Shown here in pieces: positions 16,778 through 25,355 of a DNA stretch of 64,000 nucleotides. The notes below the pieces were generated by a model that was not told the origin of the DNA, did no database searches, and worked only from the letters and a program-made list of their open reading frames with translations. The stretch's first letter is position 1. Every line of letters starts with the position of its first letter. The DNA comes from an uncultured Clostridia bacterium (lineage in GTDB: Bacteria > Bacillota > Clostridia > Lachnospirales > Anaerotignaceae): positions 1 through 64,000 of the forward strand of contig CALWEX010000085.1 in NCBI GenBank assembly GCA_944377425.1, given 5' to 3'. Position numbers and translations under genes: made by a program.

Positions 16778-17944
16778 CTAATTAAGTATAAACTCAAAAT
16801 CACAGTTTAGCCATAGATTTATTGTTTTTTTAATGCACGAATTTAAGTCGTGCCGCTCTATATTCTCGCATGAAACTATATCCGTCTGAAAAAGCAGTTC
16901 TCCACTTTGTGTGTAAACCGAAGCTGTTCCAAGAACATCATTTTTCTTAACAGGTGCCTCAACACTCTTTTTTAAATTAACTACTGTTTTAAGACTATTT
17001 AGTTCCTCTTCTGTAACACATGCAAAACCGCTTTCAGCTGTTTTAGTATTTACAAAGCCCTCTTTTGATTTAGTAACTGGTACGTTTCCTGTATTTACGC
17101 CTTCTGTAATTACTTCTGAAATTTGGTAGTTCTCAAAACCATAGTTAAGTATATTTTTTGTATCGCTCCATTTCCGCTCTTTACCGGAATTTCCCCAGCC
17201 GCTGGCAAGGACAACAGATATAAGCTCCATACCATTTCTTTGGGCAGCACCTACAAAACAATTTCCAGCTTTTCCTGTAAAGCCTGTTTTAACGCCTATT
17301 GCGCCTTCATACTCCTTTAAAAGACGGTTTTTATTATTGAATGTATAGCTTTTTTCGTCATTATTTTTTAAAGGTATAGTAATAGACGGAGTATTAATTA
17401 TTTCCACAAATTCATCATTATTTAGAGCATATCTGGCAATAAGTGCCATATCATAAGCTGTAGAATGATGGTTGCCTTCATCCAATCCATTTGGTGTTAC
17501 AAACTCAGTATTTAAAGCACCTATCTCTTTGGCTTTTTCATTCATCATTTGGGCAAAGCCCTCAACAGAACCGCCTATATGCTCAGCAATAACTATTGCC
17601 GCATCATTGGCCGACATAAGCATAAGGGGATAAAGCAAGTCGTAAAGCCTGTGATTTTCTCCTTCTTTTATACCCATTTTAACCTGAGGCGCAGAAGATG
17701 CTCTTTTTGAAGCAACTGTTACATCTTCTAGCATTCCGCTTTCAAGGGCAAGTATAGCCGTCATAATTTTAGTTGTGCTGGCCATAGGCAGTTCCTCGTT
17801 CATATTTTTCTGCCAAAGTACACGGCCTGTTTTAAAATCAATTAAAACAGCTCCCTGAGCATAAACTTTAGGCTCTTTAACCTCGCCTAAAACGCATTGA
17901 GAAATGGTTAACACCATAACTAAAACAGTTATTAAAAATTTCAC
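16778..17944 (-). CDS. D-alanyl-D-alanine carboxypeptidase (DacF type)
   Basis: A 388-residue penicillin-binding protein that trims the terminal D-Ala of peptidoglycan stem peptides outside the cell. A signal peptide (1-21) precedes the three active-site motifs: S56-T-T-K59, S111-A-N113 and K219-T-G221. A C-terminal PBP5-like domain (about 275-370) follows, but the end (LWLNCDFEFILN) is only weakly amphipathic. DacF-type genes commonly accompany scpA, scpB and rluB in Firmicutes, as here. Confidence 0.9.
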   Translation of the reverse strand: MKFLITVLVMVLTISQCVLGEVKEPKVYAQGAVLIDFKTGRVLWQKNMNEELPMASTTKIMTAILALESGMLEDVTVASKRASSAPQVKMGIKEGENHRLYDLLYPLMLMSANDAAIVIAEHIGGSVEGFAQMMNEKAKEIGALNTEFVTPNGLDEGNHHSTAYDMALIARYALNNDEFVEIINTPSITIPLKNNDEKSYTFNNKNRLLKEYEGAIGVKTGFTGKAGNCFVGAAQRNGMELISVVLASGWGNSGKERKWSDTKNILNYGFENYQISEVITEGVNTGNVPVTKSKEGFVNTKTAESGFACVTEEELNSLKTVVNLKKSVEAPVKKNDVLGTASVYTQSGELLFQTDIVSCENIERHDLNSCIKKTINLWLNCDFEFILN

Positions 17945-18014
17945 AGTACCACCTCATAATATTTTATAATAAATATTATGGCGGATATGTTTTATTTATT
18001 TTAAAACAAACTTA

Positions 18015-18677
18015 TTATTTGTTGTCGATTTCATTTCTTATATCCTGCATACGCTTGTCCAAATCAGTGCACAGTACAGCACATTCTTTAAGCCTTCTGG
18101 CTATATCCTCAGGATTTTCAAGGTCTTGTTTATATCTGAGCTTATGGTCAAGGCTTGCCCAAAAGTCCATAGCTATGGTTCTTAACTGTACTTCTGCTTT
18201 CATGTATTTTTTCTCGTTTGAAAGAAAAATAGGTACCTCTATTATAAGATGCAGGCTCCTGTAGCCATTTTCTTTAGGATTTTTAATATAATCCTTCATT
18301 CTAATAAGCTTTATGTCATCTTGATTAATAAGCAAGTTTGCAACAGTATATATATCATCTACAAAAGAGCATATAACCCTAATGCCTGCTATATCAAAAA
18401 GATTTTCTTCTATAGACTCAACATTAAGCTCAAATCCTCTGCGGTTCATTTTCTCTATAATGCTGGCTGGTTTTTTAAGTCTTGTTTTTATGGACTCTAT
18501 AGGGTTGCGGTTATGATTAAGCGAAAACTCGGAATTTAAAACATTAAGCTTCGTTTCAACCTCCATAATAGCGCATTTATACCGCATCATAAGATTTAAA
18601 AAAGGTTCTGCTTTATCTAAAAGTATTTCAGGGCAGCTTTGAACAACAGCCTCTTTGCATTCATTTTCAGAATTCAT
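18015..18677 (-). CDS. small alarmone synthetase (RelQ-like)
   Basis: A 220-residue single-domain (p)ppGpp synthetase without hydrolase, TGS or ACT domains. The RelA/SpoT synthetase core shows ESIKTRLKKPASI, DIAGIRVICSF, NPKENGYRSLHL and the catalytic segment AEVQLRTIAMDFWASLDHKL. C-terminal helices of the RelQ type follow. Start at ATG 18677 behind GGAGG; an in-frame extension to 18716 has no site. Standing alone between dacF and the dehydratase pair, it probably adds stress-triggered alarmone synthesis beside a bifunctional Rel elsewhere. Confidence 0.9.
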   Translation of the reverse strand: MNSENECKEAVVQSCPEILLDKAEPFLNLMMRYKCAIMEVETKLNVLNSEFSLNHNRNPIESIKTRLKKPASIIEKMNRRGFELNVESIEENLFDIAGIRVICSFVDDIYTVANLLINQDDIKLIRMKDYIKNPKENGYRSLHLIIEVPIFLSNEKKYMKAEVQLRTIAMDFWASLDHKLRYKQDLENPEDIARRLKECAVLCTDLDKRMQDIRNEIDNK

Positions 18678-18733
18678 TATAAGCACCTCCGATTTTTGTT
18701 TTGCTTCAACCCCCAATGTTTAATTCATTTAAA

Positions 18734-18758
18734 AGGCGGAATACTGGGTATTCCGCCT
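18734..18758 (-). terminator. terminator after the UxaA-type dehydratase genes
   Basis: A perfect 10-bp inverted repeat AGGCGGAATA / TATTCCGCCT around five bases, followed by TTT on the minus strand, 10 bases past the stop. Confidence 0.85.
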
Positions 18759-18767
18759 AAGCATTAA

Positions 18768-19928
18768 TTAACAGAAATTACATTTTCTTGCCATAGACAT
18801 ATCGTTAAAGCCCAACGACTCAGCCTTGCTTTGCTGACCGTTTACAACATCCATAAGTATATCAAAGAGCTCTTTACCAGTTTCTTCTATAGTTTTATCG
18901 CCTGTAATAATACCGCTGGCGTCATAATCAATGTTATCTTCCATAAGCTGTGCTGTTTCGGCATTACCTGTTATTTTAATAACCGGCACAATACCATTTC
19001 CTGTAGGCGTTCCTCTGCCTGTTGTAAATATAACAACCTGCGCGCCTCCGGCTACCATAGCCGCAATAGAAGCTATATCCTGACCTGGTGTATCCATTAC
19101 CACAAGGCCTTTTTTGTCAACCATTTCGCCATAAGCATAAACTTCTGTAATAGGCGAATATCCAGCTTTATGTATACAGCCAAGAGATTTTTCCTCAAGT
19201 GTTGTAAGGCCGCCTTCTTTATTTCCGGCTGAAGGATTTCCGTCACGTAAGCTTTCACCCAGCTTTTCAAAATATTCTTCGTTATCTTTTATAATACCAA
19301 GAAGCTTTTTGGCTACTTCATCATTTACACATCTTGGAGCTAATATTTCTTCTGTGCCCACAAGCTCAGAAGTTTCTGAAAGTATGCTTGTACCGCCCAT
19401 AGATACAATTTTGTCGCTTACCTCACCTAAAGTAGGGTTAGCAGCCAAACCGCTTGTAGGGTCGCTTCCGCCGCATTCTGTAGCAAGTATAAGCTCTGTT
19501 ATGTCAGCATCTTCTTTTTGCACTTTTGATGCTTCACGGCTCATCTGGCTTGCGTATTTAACGCCTAACTCAGCCGCCTTTATTGTACCGCCTACATCAC
19601 GAATAACAACTTTTTCAACTGGTTTATTTGTTTTTTCTTTAATTCTTCTAATAAGCTCATCAGGCTGAACATTTTCGCATGTATTGGCCACAACTACAGT
19701 ACCATATACATTAGGGTTAGCTGCAAAGCCTGAAAGCACTCTGTATGTAAGTTCAAGGTCTGCCGCAGATAAAGCGCATCCGCCCTGATTAGGTATATAT
19801 ACACTTCCCGGCACTTGGCTTGCTATAAATCTTGCCGTTTCACTGGCACATAAGGAACATGGCAGAACAAGCACATGATTTCTTATTCCCACACTTCCGT
19901 CTGGTCTTCTATATCCTTTGAATTTCAT
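18768..19928 (-). CDS. UxaA-family dehydratase, large subunit
   Basis: A 386-residue catalytic component of the altronate/galactarate dehydratase family (GD_AH_C). Family hallmarks include GYRRPDGSVGIRNHVLVLP at the start, the metal/substrate segment ECGGSDPTSGLAANP near 155, SETSELVGTEE and a Cys-rich C-terminus (MARKCNFC). Known members dehydrate sugar acids or cleave sulfolactate (SuyB); the substrate cannot be told from sequence. Start at ATG 19928 behind CGGAGGTG. The small subunit is the gene just upstream. No uronate or sulfolactate pathway genes are nearby. Confidence 0.87.
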   Translation of the reverse strand: MKFKGYRRPDGSVGIRNHVLVLPCSLCASETARFIASQVPGSVYIPNQGGCALSAADLELTYRVLSGFAANPNVYGTVVVANTCENVQPDELIRRIKEKTNKPVEKVVIRDVGGTIKAAELGVKYASQMSREASKVQKEDADITELILATECGGSDPTSGLAANPTLGEVSDKIVSMGGTSILSETSELVGTEEILAPRCVNDEVAKKLLGIIKDNEEYFEKLGESLRDGNPSAGNKEGGLTTLEEKSLGCIHKAGYSPITEVYAYGEMVDKKGLVVMDTPGQDIASIAAMVAGGAQVVIFTTGRGTPTGNGIVPVIKITGNAETAQLMEDNIDYDASGIITGDKTIEETGKELFDILMDVVNGQQSKAESLGFNDMSMARKCNFC

Positions 19929-19952
19929 TATTAGCACCTCCGAAGTTATATA

Positions 19953-20225
19953 TTATTTCATTTTGCTGTCAAGGTTTGATGTATGCACATGTTCTCCGGC
20001 TTTTATATCTTTAAGGGCATAGCCTATTTTACAGCCGTATTTATATATTATTTCGCCCTTTTTAATATCTTTAAGCGCCGCTTTATGGTAAACAGGTATA
20101 TCAGTGCATGCTTTAATGCTGTAATCACTGCCTTTAATTCTGTATTTAATTTCATCACCAGCTTTAATAGGTGATGTTGCAGTTGCTACAGAATCTTTTT
20201 CATTGATAACTACACATGTATACAT
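19953..20225 (-). CDS. UxaA-family dehydratase, small subunit (SAF domain)
   Basis: A 90-residue protein that forms a stand-alone SAF domain, the N-terminal part of altronate dehydratase (or SuyA). Visible pattern: NEKDSVATATSPIKAGDEI, then LKDIKKGEIIYKYGCKIGYA and DIKAGEHVHTSNL, the last being the family's conserved histidine region. Start at ATG 20225 behind GGAGG; an upstream extension to 20261 overlaps the scpB end and has no site. It lies 24 bases before the large subunit, so the two are co-expressed. Confidence 0.87.
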   Translation of the reverse strand: MYTCVVINEKDSVATATSPIKAGDEIKYRIKGSDYSIKACTDIPVYHKAALKDIKKGEIIYKYGCKIGYALKDIKAGEHVHTSNLDSKMK

Positions 20226-20229
20226 ATTA

Positions 20230-20787
20230 TCATTCCTCCTTGTTTTGAACCTCAGTTTCATCTGCTTTAGCGCCGCTAAGCTCCTCTAAAACAGGCAGGT
20301 CTTTAGGCGACCGTAAGCCAAAATATCTCAAAAACTCTTTAGTAGTGCCAAAAAGCAGCGGTTTTCCAGGTGCATCAAGGCGCCCTACTTCGCATACAAG
20401 GCCTCTTTCCACAAGCCTGTTTACTGCATGGTCTGCATTTACACCGCGAATCTCCTCAATCTGAGCTTTTGTAACAGGCTGTTTATAGGCAATAATAGAA
20501 AGCGTTTCCAAAAGTGCCTGTGTCATAAACTGCTGTCGCGGTATTTTGCAAAGAGTTGAAACGTACTCAAAGCACTCAGGCGCTGAGCACATCTGAAAAC
20601 TGTTGTCAAGCTCTATAATACGTAATCCCCTTTTTTGAGTTACATACTTATCCGACAAAGCTCGTATTACAGCACGTGTTGTAGATTTATCCATATTTAA
20701 GGCATTAGCTATATCTGTAAGTGACACATCTGTACCCGATACAAAAAGCATAGCCTCAATAACAGATTCCATTTCTTCAATTTTCAT
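20230..20787 (-). CDS. scpB: segregation and condensation protein B
   Basis: A 185-residue kleisin partner made of two winged helices. It binds ScpA as a dimer and, with Smc, compacts and segregates the chromosome. Recognisable segments are ESVIEAMLFVSGTDVSLTDIA at the start and QALLETLSIIAYKQPVTKAQIEEIRGV near 95. The tail is acidic. It overlaps scpA by 4 bases and precedes the SAF-domain gene by 4 bases. Confidence 0.95.
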   Translation of the reverse strand: MKIEEMESVIEAMLFVSGTDVSLTDIANALNMDKSTTRAVIRALSDKYVTQKRGLRIIELDNSFQMCSAPECFEYVSTLCKIPRQQFMTQALLETLSIIAYKQPVTKAQIEEIRGVNADHAVNRLVERGLVCEVGRLDAPGKPLLFGTTKEFLRYFGLRSPKDLPVLEELSGAKADETEVQNKEE

Positions 20788-21542
20788 ATTTGCACTTCCT
20801 GATTTTTGGTTATAATAATATCGCCAAAATTAATATTCTGGCTTATAATCATAAAACCTGTTTTTATAAGCTCCAAAAGAGCCAAAAATGTAACAGCCAC
20901 TTCGGCTTTTGTTGTATCCCTTGTAAAAACCTCTTTAAACCGCATTTTAGGCGTTAAATATAAAAGCTCTTTAAGATAATCTATTTTTTCCTCTATTGTA
21001 AACTCATCATGTGTAACTGATTTAAAGCCGCTTCTTATTTTATCTGTTTTTAAGTCTTTTCTTTCCATAACTGTTTTAAAAGCGTTTATTAAATCATCAA
21101 ATGTAACTCCATTCATAAAAGAATCTATATCCATAGAATACTCGCTTTTAATTTCGCTTAGTGCCTTATCAGGCTGTTTAAACAGTCTTTGAGAATACTT
21201 GCTTTCTTTCTCCTTAAGCATTTTAGCAAACTCGCAGTACTTCTTGTATTCAATAAGGCGATTAACAAGTTCCTCTCTTGGGTCTGGCTCGTCACTATCT
21301 TCACTTTGAACTTTAGGCAAAAGTAATTTTGACTTAATTTCCATAAGTGTAGATGCCATAACAAGAAAACTGCTCATTACATCCATGTCCATTATTTCAG
21401 CGTTATATATAACTTCCATGTATTGCCTTGTTATTTCAGCTATAGGTATATCATAAATATCAACTTTATTTTTCTCTATTAAATGATACAGCAGGCTGAG
21501 CGGCCCCTCAAAATTCTCCAGCTTGAGAGTTATATTTTCCAT
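20784..21542 (-). CDS. scpA: segregation and condensation protein A (kleisin)
   Basis: A 252-residue kleisin that bridges the Smc heads. The N-terminal helical domain shows LENFEGPLSLLYHLIEKNKVDIYDIPI and the LLLPKV segment; the C-terminal winged helix carries VAVTFLALLELIKTG. Length is normal. The gene follows the site-2 protease homologue by 24 bases, and its partner smc lies about 25 kb to the right on the same strand. Confidence 0.95.
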   Translation of the reverse strand: MENITLKLENFEGPLSLLYHLIEKNKVDIYDIPIAEITRQYMEVIYNAEIMDMDVMSSFLVMASTLMEIKSKLLLPKVQSEDSDEPDPREELVNRLIEYKKYCEFAKMLKEKESKYSQRLFKQPDKALSEIKSEYSMDIDSFMNGVTFDDLINAFKTVMERKDLKTDKIRSGFKSVTHDEFTIEEKIDYLKELLYLTPKMRFKEVFTRDTTKAEVAVTFLALLELIKTGFMIISQNINFGDIIITKNQEVQI

Positions 21543-21566
21543 ATTACAGACACCGCCTATTACAAT

Positions 21567-22175
21567 TTATAATATAGCCATAAAAATACTGATAATAGGG
21601 TTAATTATAAAATTAGTGTAGCCCATAAAAAGCAGAAGAAGGAATACCATCTGGATTATTTTTTCGTACTGAATATACTTAAAGTACGAATTAGCCGGAA
21701 GTACACAAGAAAGCACTTTTACACAATCCATAGGTGAAACCGGTACAATATTGTATACGGCAATATAGATATTAAACTGCTTAATTGAAACCAAAAGGTA
21801 AGAAAGCAGTATACCTACAATTCCCATTTCATTTAAAGGCGCTAAAGAGTATATTACAGAAGAAACAAGGGCAGCGATTAAATTAATAACCGTTGGTGCT
21901 ATAGCTGTAATAAGTGTATCTCTTTTTCTGTTCTTATAAAACATAGGGCTTGTTTCTACAGGTTTACCCCAACCAAAACCAGTTGCCCACATAAGTATAA
22001 AGCCTACTGGTTCAAAATGTTTTATAGGGTTTAAAGTAAGGCGCCCTTCGTTTTTAGGCTTTTTATCGCCAAGAGCAGTTGAAACAGCCGCTCTTGAAAA
22101 TTCATGCAGTGTAGTAGCAAATATAACTGCTGGTATTTGCAATGCTAAAACAATCAAATTTACGATAGATGTCAT
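21567..22175 (-). CDS. site-2 protease (M50) homologue with degenerate zinc site
   Basis: A 202-residue membrane protein with about six transmembrane segments, of the compact M50/SREBP-type site-2 protease family that usually sits before scpA. Family landmarks are present: LHEF at 23-26, GRLTLNP at 44-50, GFGWGKPV and D150 in NIVPVSPMD. However the HExxH zinc motif reads H24-E-F-S-R28, so the second histidine is arginine (AGA codon); the AGP-N motif reads APTVIN, and the DG after the third ligand is DC. Loss of a metal ligand makes proteolysis unlikely. It may be a pseudoprotease with a binding role, or a decaying gene with its frame intact. Confidence 0.85.
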   Translation of the reverse strand: MTSIVNLIVLALQIPAVIFATTLHEFSRAAVSTALGDKKPKNEGRLTLNPIKHFEPVGFILMWATGFGWGKPVETSPMFYKNRKRDTLITAIAPTVINLIAALVSSVIYSLAPLNEMGIVGILLSYLLVSIKQFNIYIAVYNIVPVSPMDCVKVLSCVLPANSYFKYIQYEKIIQMVFLLLLFMGYTNFIINPIISIFMAIL

Positions 22176-22254
22176 AAAAAAAGTTTGTCCTTTCGTTTAA
22201 TTTATTTAATAATTCGTGAATACATTTCCTATTAGGCACAAATCACCGACTTTA

Positions 22255-22283
22255 ATAATAACAAATTTTTTAAGTATCGTCTA
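22255..22283 (-). promoter_or_regulatory. candidate promoter of the site-2 protease-scpAB operon
   Basis: TAGACG (22283-22278), 17 bases, TATTAT (22260-22255) on the minus strand, about 80 bases before the gene. The -35 matches four of six consensus positions. Weak, but no better candidate is seen in the 175-base gap. Confidence 0.3.
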
Positions 22284-22350
22284 TAACATATATACTTTTG
22301 TTAAAAAATCAGCAATATGCATATATATAATATTAACTAAAAATAATAAG

Positions 22351-23034
22351 TTATTGCTTGTCATTTGTTAAATCTCCGTTGCCGCTTACAGGTATTGCTT
22401 CACCAAGATAAGTAGGCTCTGGCTTAATTATAACATTAAAAAAGTCCTTCACCCTAGCTATTGCTTCTCTAAAATCCCTGTATTTTTGTCCACGGTACTC
22501 ACGCACATCAGAAGGCACACCATATGCCTCTAAACCAAGACTGCGAGCTATATAAATAGCCCTGTATAAGTGGTATTTCTGCGATACAATAACTATTTTA
22601 TCAGCCTCAAATACTTCTTTAGCCCTATACATACTCTCGTATGTAGAAAAACCCGCGTGGTCCATAAATACATCTTCCGACGGAACTCCCTTATTTATGG
22701 CAAAATTTTTCATAACATTAACCTCGTCATAATCTTTTCTGCCGTGGTCACCGCTCATTAATATTTTGTCTGAAACTTTTTGATTATACAGCTCAATTCC
22801 AGTTTCTAACCTGTCATTAAGCATAGCGCTTGGTCTTTCGTTATTTTTAACGCCTGCACCTAAAACAAGTATGCAGTCTGTACTTTCTAATTCTTTGGCT
22901 TCGTCTATAGATAATATCCACTTTTCGGATGTTTTTTTCACATAACCGTTAATTATTAAAATACTGCCTGAAGCAATTACAAAAACCAAAATCACAGGTT
23001 TTATAATTCGCTTTATTATCTTTTGTATGCTCAT
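22351..23034 (-). CDS. SanA/YdcF-like DUF218 membrane protein
   Basis: A 227-residue protein with one N-terminal transmembrane segment (about 8-28) and an external DUF218 domain: DCILVLGAGVKNNERPSAML, MSGDHGRKDYDE, STYESMYRAKEVF and SQKYHLYRAIYIARSLGL. In Gram-negative bacteria SanA affects envelope permeability; the biochemical activity of the family is uncertain. The start at 23034 has GAGGTGAG upstream. It lies apart from neighbours, with the ctpA terminator before it. Confidence 0.8.
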   Translation of the reverse strand: MSIQKIIKRIIKPVILVFVIASGSILIINGYVKKTSEKWILSIDEAKELESTDCILVLGAGVKNNERPSAMLNDRLETGIELYNQKVSDKILMSGDHGRKDYDEVNVMKNFAINKGVPSEDVFMDHAGFSTYESMYRAKEVFEADKIVIVSQKYHLYRAIYIARSLGLEAYGVPSDVREYRGQKYRDFREAIARVKDFFNVIIKPEPTYLGEAIPVSGNGDLTNDKQ

Positions 23035-23086
23035 GTTTCTCACCTCGCAAAAGTTTAAAACCAAAGTATGACATATTTATTTTAAA

Positions 23087-23128
23087 CTAAAAAACGGCTT
23101 CTTACAAATATAATTGCAAGAAACCGTT
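23087..23128 (-). terminator. terminator of ctpA
   Basis: The transcript forms AACGGUUUCUUGCAA / UUGUAAGAAGCCGUU with two imperfect pairs around a short loop, then UUUUUU. It lies about a dozen bases past the stop. Confidence 0.9.
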
Positions 23129-23139
23129 ATAATTAATAA

Positions 23140-24324
23140 TTATTTCATTTCTGTTCTTAATACCTCTATAGCTTTGCTAAGCTGAACATCGTCCTCATGC
23201 TCAAGGAGCATAACACTTGGTAAATCGTCTGTTCTTTCAACTATATAATCTGGTGTTATACCTACACCCTGAATACATACACCCTTAGGTGTATAATATT
23301 TTTCTATAGTAATTTTAACAGATGAACCGTCTGGAATACTGTAAAGGTTCTGTACAAGGCCTTTGCCGAATGTCTGTGTGCCTACAAGCTTACCTCTACC
23401 TCTGTCCTGAACAGCTCCTGATAATATTTCCGAAGCACTGGCGCTGTTACCGTTTACAAGCATTACAAGCGGAATATCTATGTATTCCGAATCGGCATTA
23501 AAGTCTTTTCTGTTTCCCTCTTTATCGATAGTATAAACTACATTGCCTTCTGGTATAATTTCATCAGCTATTTTTTCTACTGAATCTAAAAGTCCGCCTG
23601 GGTTATCCCTTACATCAATAACAAGGCCTTTTATTCCCTGAGAAACAAGATTGTTATAGCATTCCATAAACTGGTCATAAGTGTTAGCCTTAAATCCACT
23701 AAGATATATGTACCCTATATCTCCATCTATTACCTCACCAGCAACACTTTGAATATCTATAGCCGCTCTCTTAATTTTAAACGTATGCTCTTTGCCGTCA
23801 GATTCTCTGTAAACTGTAATCTCAACTGTTGTGCCTTCCGGTCCGCGAACATTATTTACTATTGTATCTTGATCCATATCTGAAGTGCTTTTTCCATTAA
23901 CCTTGGTTATTTTATCTCCCGGAAGCACACCTGCTTCACCTGCTGGACTATTATCCATAAGATAAGATATAGTAGCTGATTTCTCTTGATTATTATACAA
24001 AATACCTACACCAATGCCACAAAATTCGCCATTTGTAGCACTCATAAATTCCTCTGTTTCCTCAGCTGAAAAATAAGTTGTGTATGGGTCGCCAACACCG
24101 TTTACAAGACCTTCGCAGGCGCCTTCAACAAGCTTATTATTATCAATCTCATCAACATAATATTGATTAAGCAAAGAAGAAATATATGTAAGCTTGTTTT
24201 CCTGAGAAAATGTTTCTCTGTTTTTAGCCATTATACCAGCGCTGGCAAAGCTTAAAACACCGAATACCACGGCAGCTGACAATACACCGGTTACTACACC
24301 GCCATAGAAACTTTTTTTATTCAT
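23140..24324 (-). CDS. S41 family C-terminal processing protease (CtpA type)
   Basis: A 394-residue exported protease. One membrane segment (about 8-30) is followed by a PDZ domain (about 95-185; GIGVGILYN, AGVLPGDKITKVNG) and the S41 catalytic domain with the nucleophile serine in NGNSASASEIL and the general-base lysine in GTQTFGKGL. Start at ATG 24324 behind AAGGAG; an ATG at 24345 overlaps that site. It follows ftsEX with a terminator between, the usual Clostridia order; the PcsB/EnvC-like hydrolase gene that often separates them is absent here. Confidence 0.92.
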   Translation of the reverse strand: MNKKSFYGGVVTGVLSAAVVFGVLSFASAGIMAKNRETFSQENKLTYISSLLNQYYVDEIDNNKLVEGACEGLVNGVGDPYTTYFSAEETEEFMSATNGEFCGIGVGILYNNQEKSATISYLMDNSPAGEAGVLPGDKITKVNGKSTSDMDQDTIVNNVRGPEGTTVEITVYRESDGKEHTFKIKRAAIDIQSVAGEVIDGDIGYIYLSGFKANTYDQFMECYNNLVSQGIKGLVIDVRDNPGGLLDSVEKIADEIIPEGNVVYTIDKEGNRKDFNADSEYIDIPLVMLVNGNSASASEILSGAVQDRGRGKLVGTQTFGKGLVQNLYSIPDGSSVKITIEKYYTPKGVCIQGVGITPDYIVERTDDLPSVMLLEHEDDVQLSKAIEVLRTEMK

Positions 24325-24390
24325 TTTAAATAGCTCCTTAATCATTGATAACTAATTTATATTTAATGTGCCTGTAATTTATTACTAAAT

Positions 24391-24419
24391 AAAGGGGCAT
24401 AATAACATTACGCCCCTTT
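24391..24419 (-). terminator. terminator of ftsEX
   Basis: AAAGGGGC / GCCCCTTT arms around a 13-base AT-rich loop, then ATTT on the minus strand. It stands between ftsX and ctpA, so the protease gene probably has its own promoter or depends on read-through. Confidence 0.75.
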
Positions 24420-24455
24420 TACCAACAATAAATCCCTATTCAAAACAAAATACCA

Positions 24456-25355
24456 TTAAACTTTAAGATGTTTACGTATAGAAGTAACACTGCCTAAAAC
24501 ACCTAAAGCAATACCTGCCGCAAGTCCTAAAGGAACAATCTTAGAGAATATCTCATAGCTTCCAAGGAATGAGGCTATGTTTGTAAGTATAGAAAAATGC
24601 TCGTATGCCAATGATACACATTTGCTGTAAAGCGGCCAAGAAATAATAAGCGGTACAGCCGCACCTACAATTCCTATTACAATACCTTCTACAACAAACG
24701 GCCAGCGTATGAACCAGTCAGTTGCACCTACATACTTCATAATATTAATTTCTGTTCTTCTGTTGTAAACAGAAATTTTAATAGTATTAGTAATTATAAC
24801 TACAGATATAATGCCAAGTATGGCAATACCAAGCACACCTACAATACTTATAACTTTATTAAGCTTAAGAAGTACATCTGTAGCCGCCTGAGCGTTTTTA
24901 ACGTTTCTAATGCCATCTATCTGGTTTATAGCATCAAGAATACCAGCCTGATTTTCTATACTGTCAATAGAAACCTCAAATGAATGAGGAAGCGGATTAT
25001 TTTCTCCGTCAAAACCGCTTAAAATATCATCAGCGTCCCATTCTTCCTTTAGCCCATCAAGAGCTTCCTGCGGCGATATATACGTTACAAGCGTAACATG
25101 GTCAATTTTATTAAGTTCGTCACTTACTTTATTAATTAAATCCGAGTCAGCGTCTTCGTCAAGGAAAACAACAATGCCTATATCGCTTTCAAGCTGTTTA
25201 AGCATAGCATGAAGATTGCCTATAACACAGCATGAAACGGTAACTATAAAAATACAGGCGGCAACCGTTGCTATTGAGGCCACAGTCATAAGACTGTTTC
25301 TTAACAAACCCGAAATGCCTTCGTGTATGTAATACCTAACCGAACTAAGCTTCAT
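24456..25355 (-). CDS. ftsX: cell-division ABC transporter subunit FtsX
   Basis: A 299-residue membrane protein with four transmembrane segments. A large extracellular loop (about 50-165) lies between the first and second; in Gram-positive bacteria this loop controls peptidoglycan hydrolases. Near the second and third segments is the usual NTIKISVYNRRTEINIMKYVGA motif, the ATPase coupling region. Its ATG at 25355 lies inside the end of ftsE (11-base overlap), so translation is coupled. Confidence 0.95.
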   Translation of the reverse strand: MKLSSVRYYIHEGISGLLRNSLMTVASIATVAACIFIVTVSCCVIGNLHAMLKQLESDIGIVVFLDEDADSDLINKVSDELNKIDHVTLVTYISPQEALDGLKEEWDADDILSGFDGENNPLPHSFEVSIDSIENQAGILDAINQIDGIRNVKNAQAATDVLLKLNKVISIVGVLGIAILGIISVVIITNTIKISVYNRRTEINIMKYVGATDWFIRWPFVVEGIVIGIVGAAVPLIISWPLYSKCVSLAYEHFSILTNIASFLGSYEIFSKIVPLGLAAGIALGVLGSVTSIRKHLKV

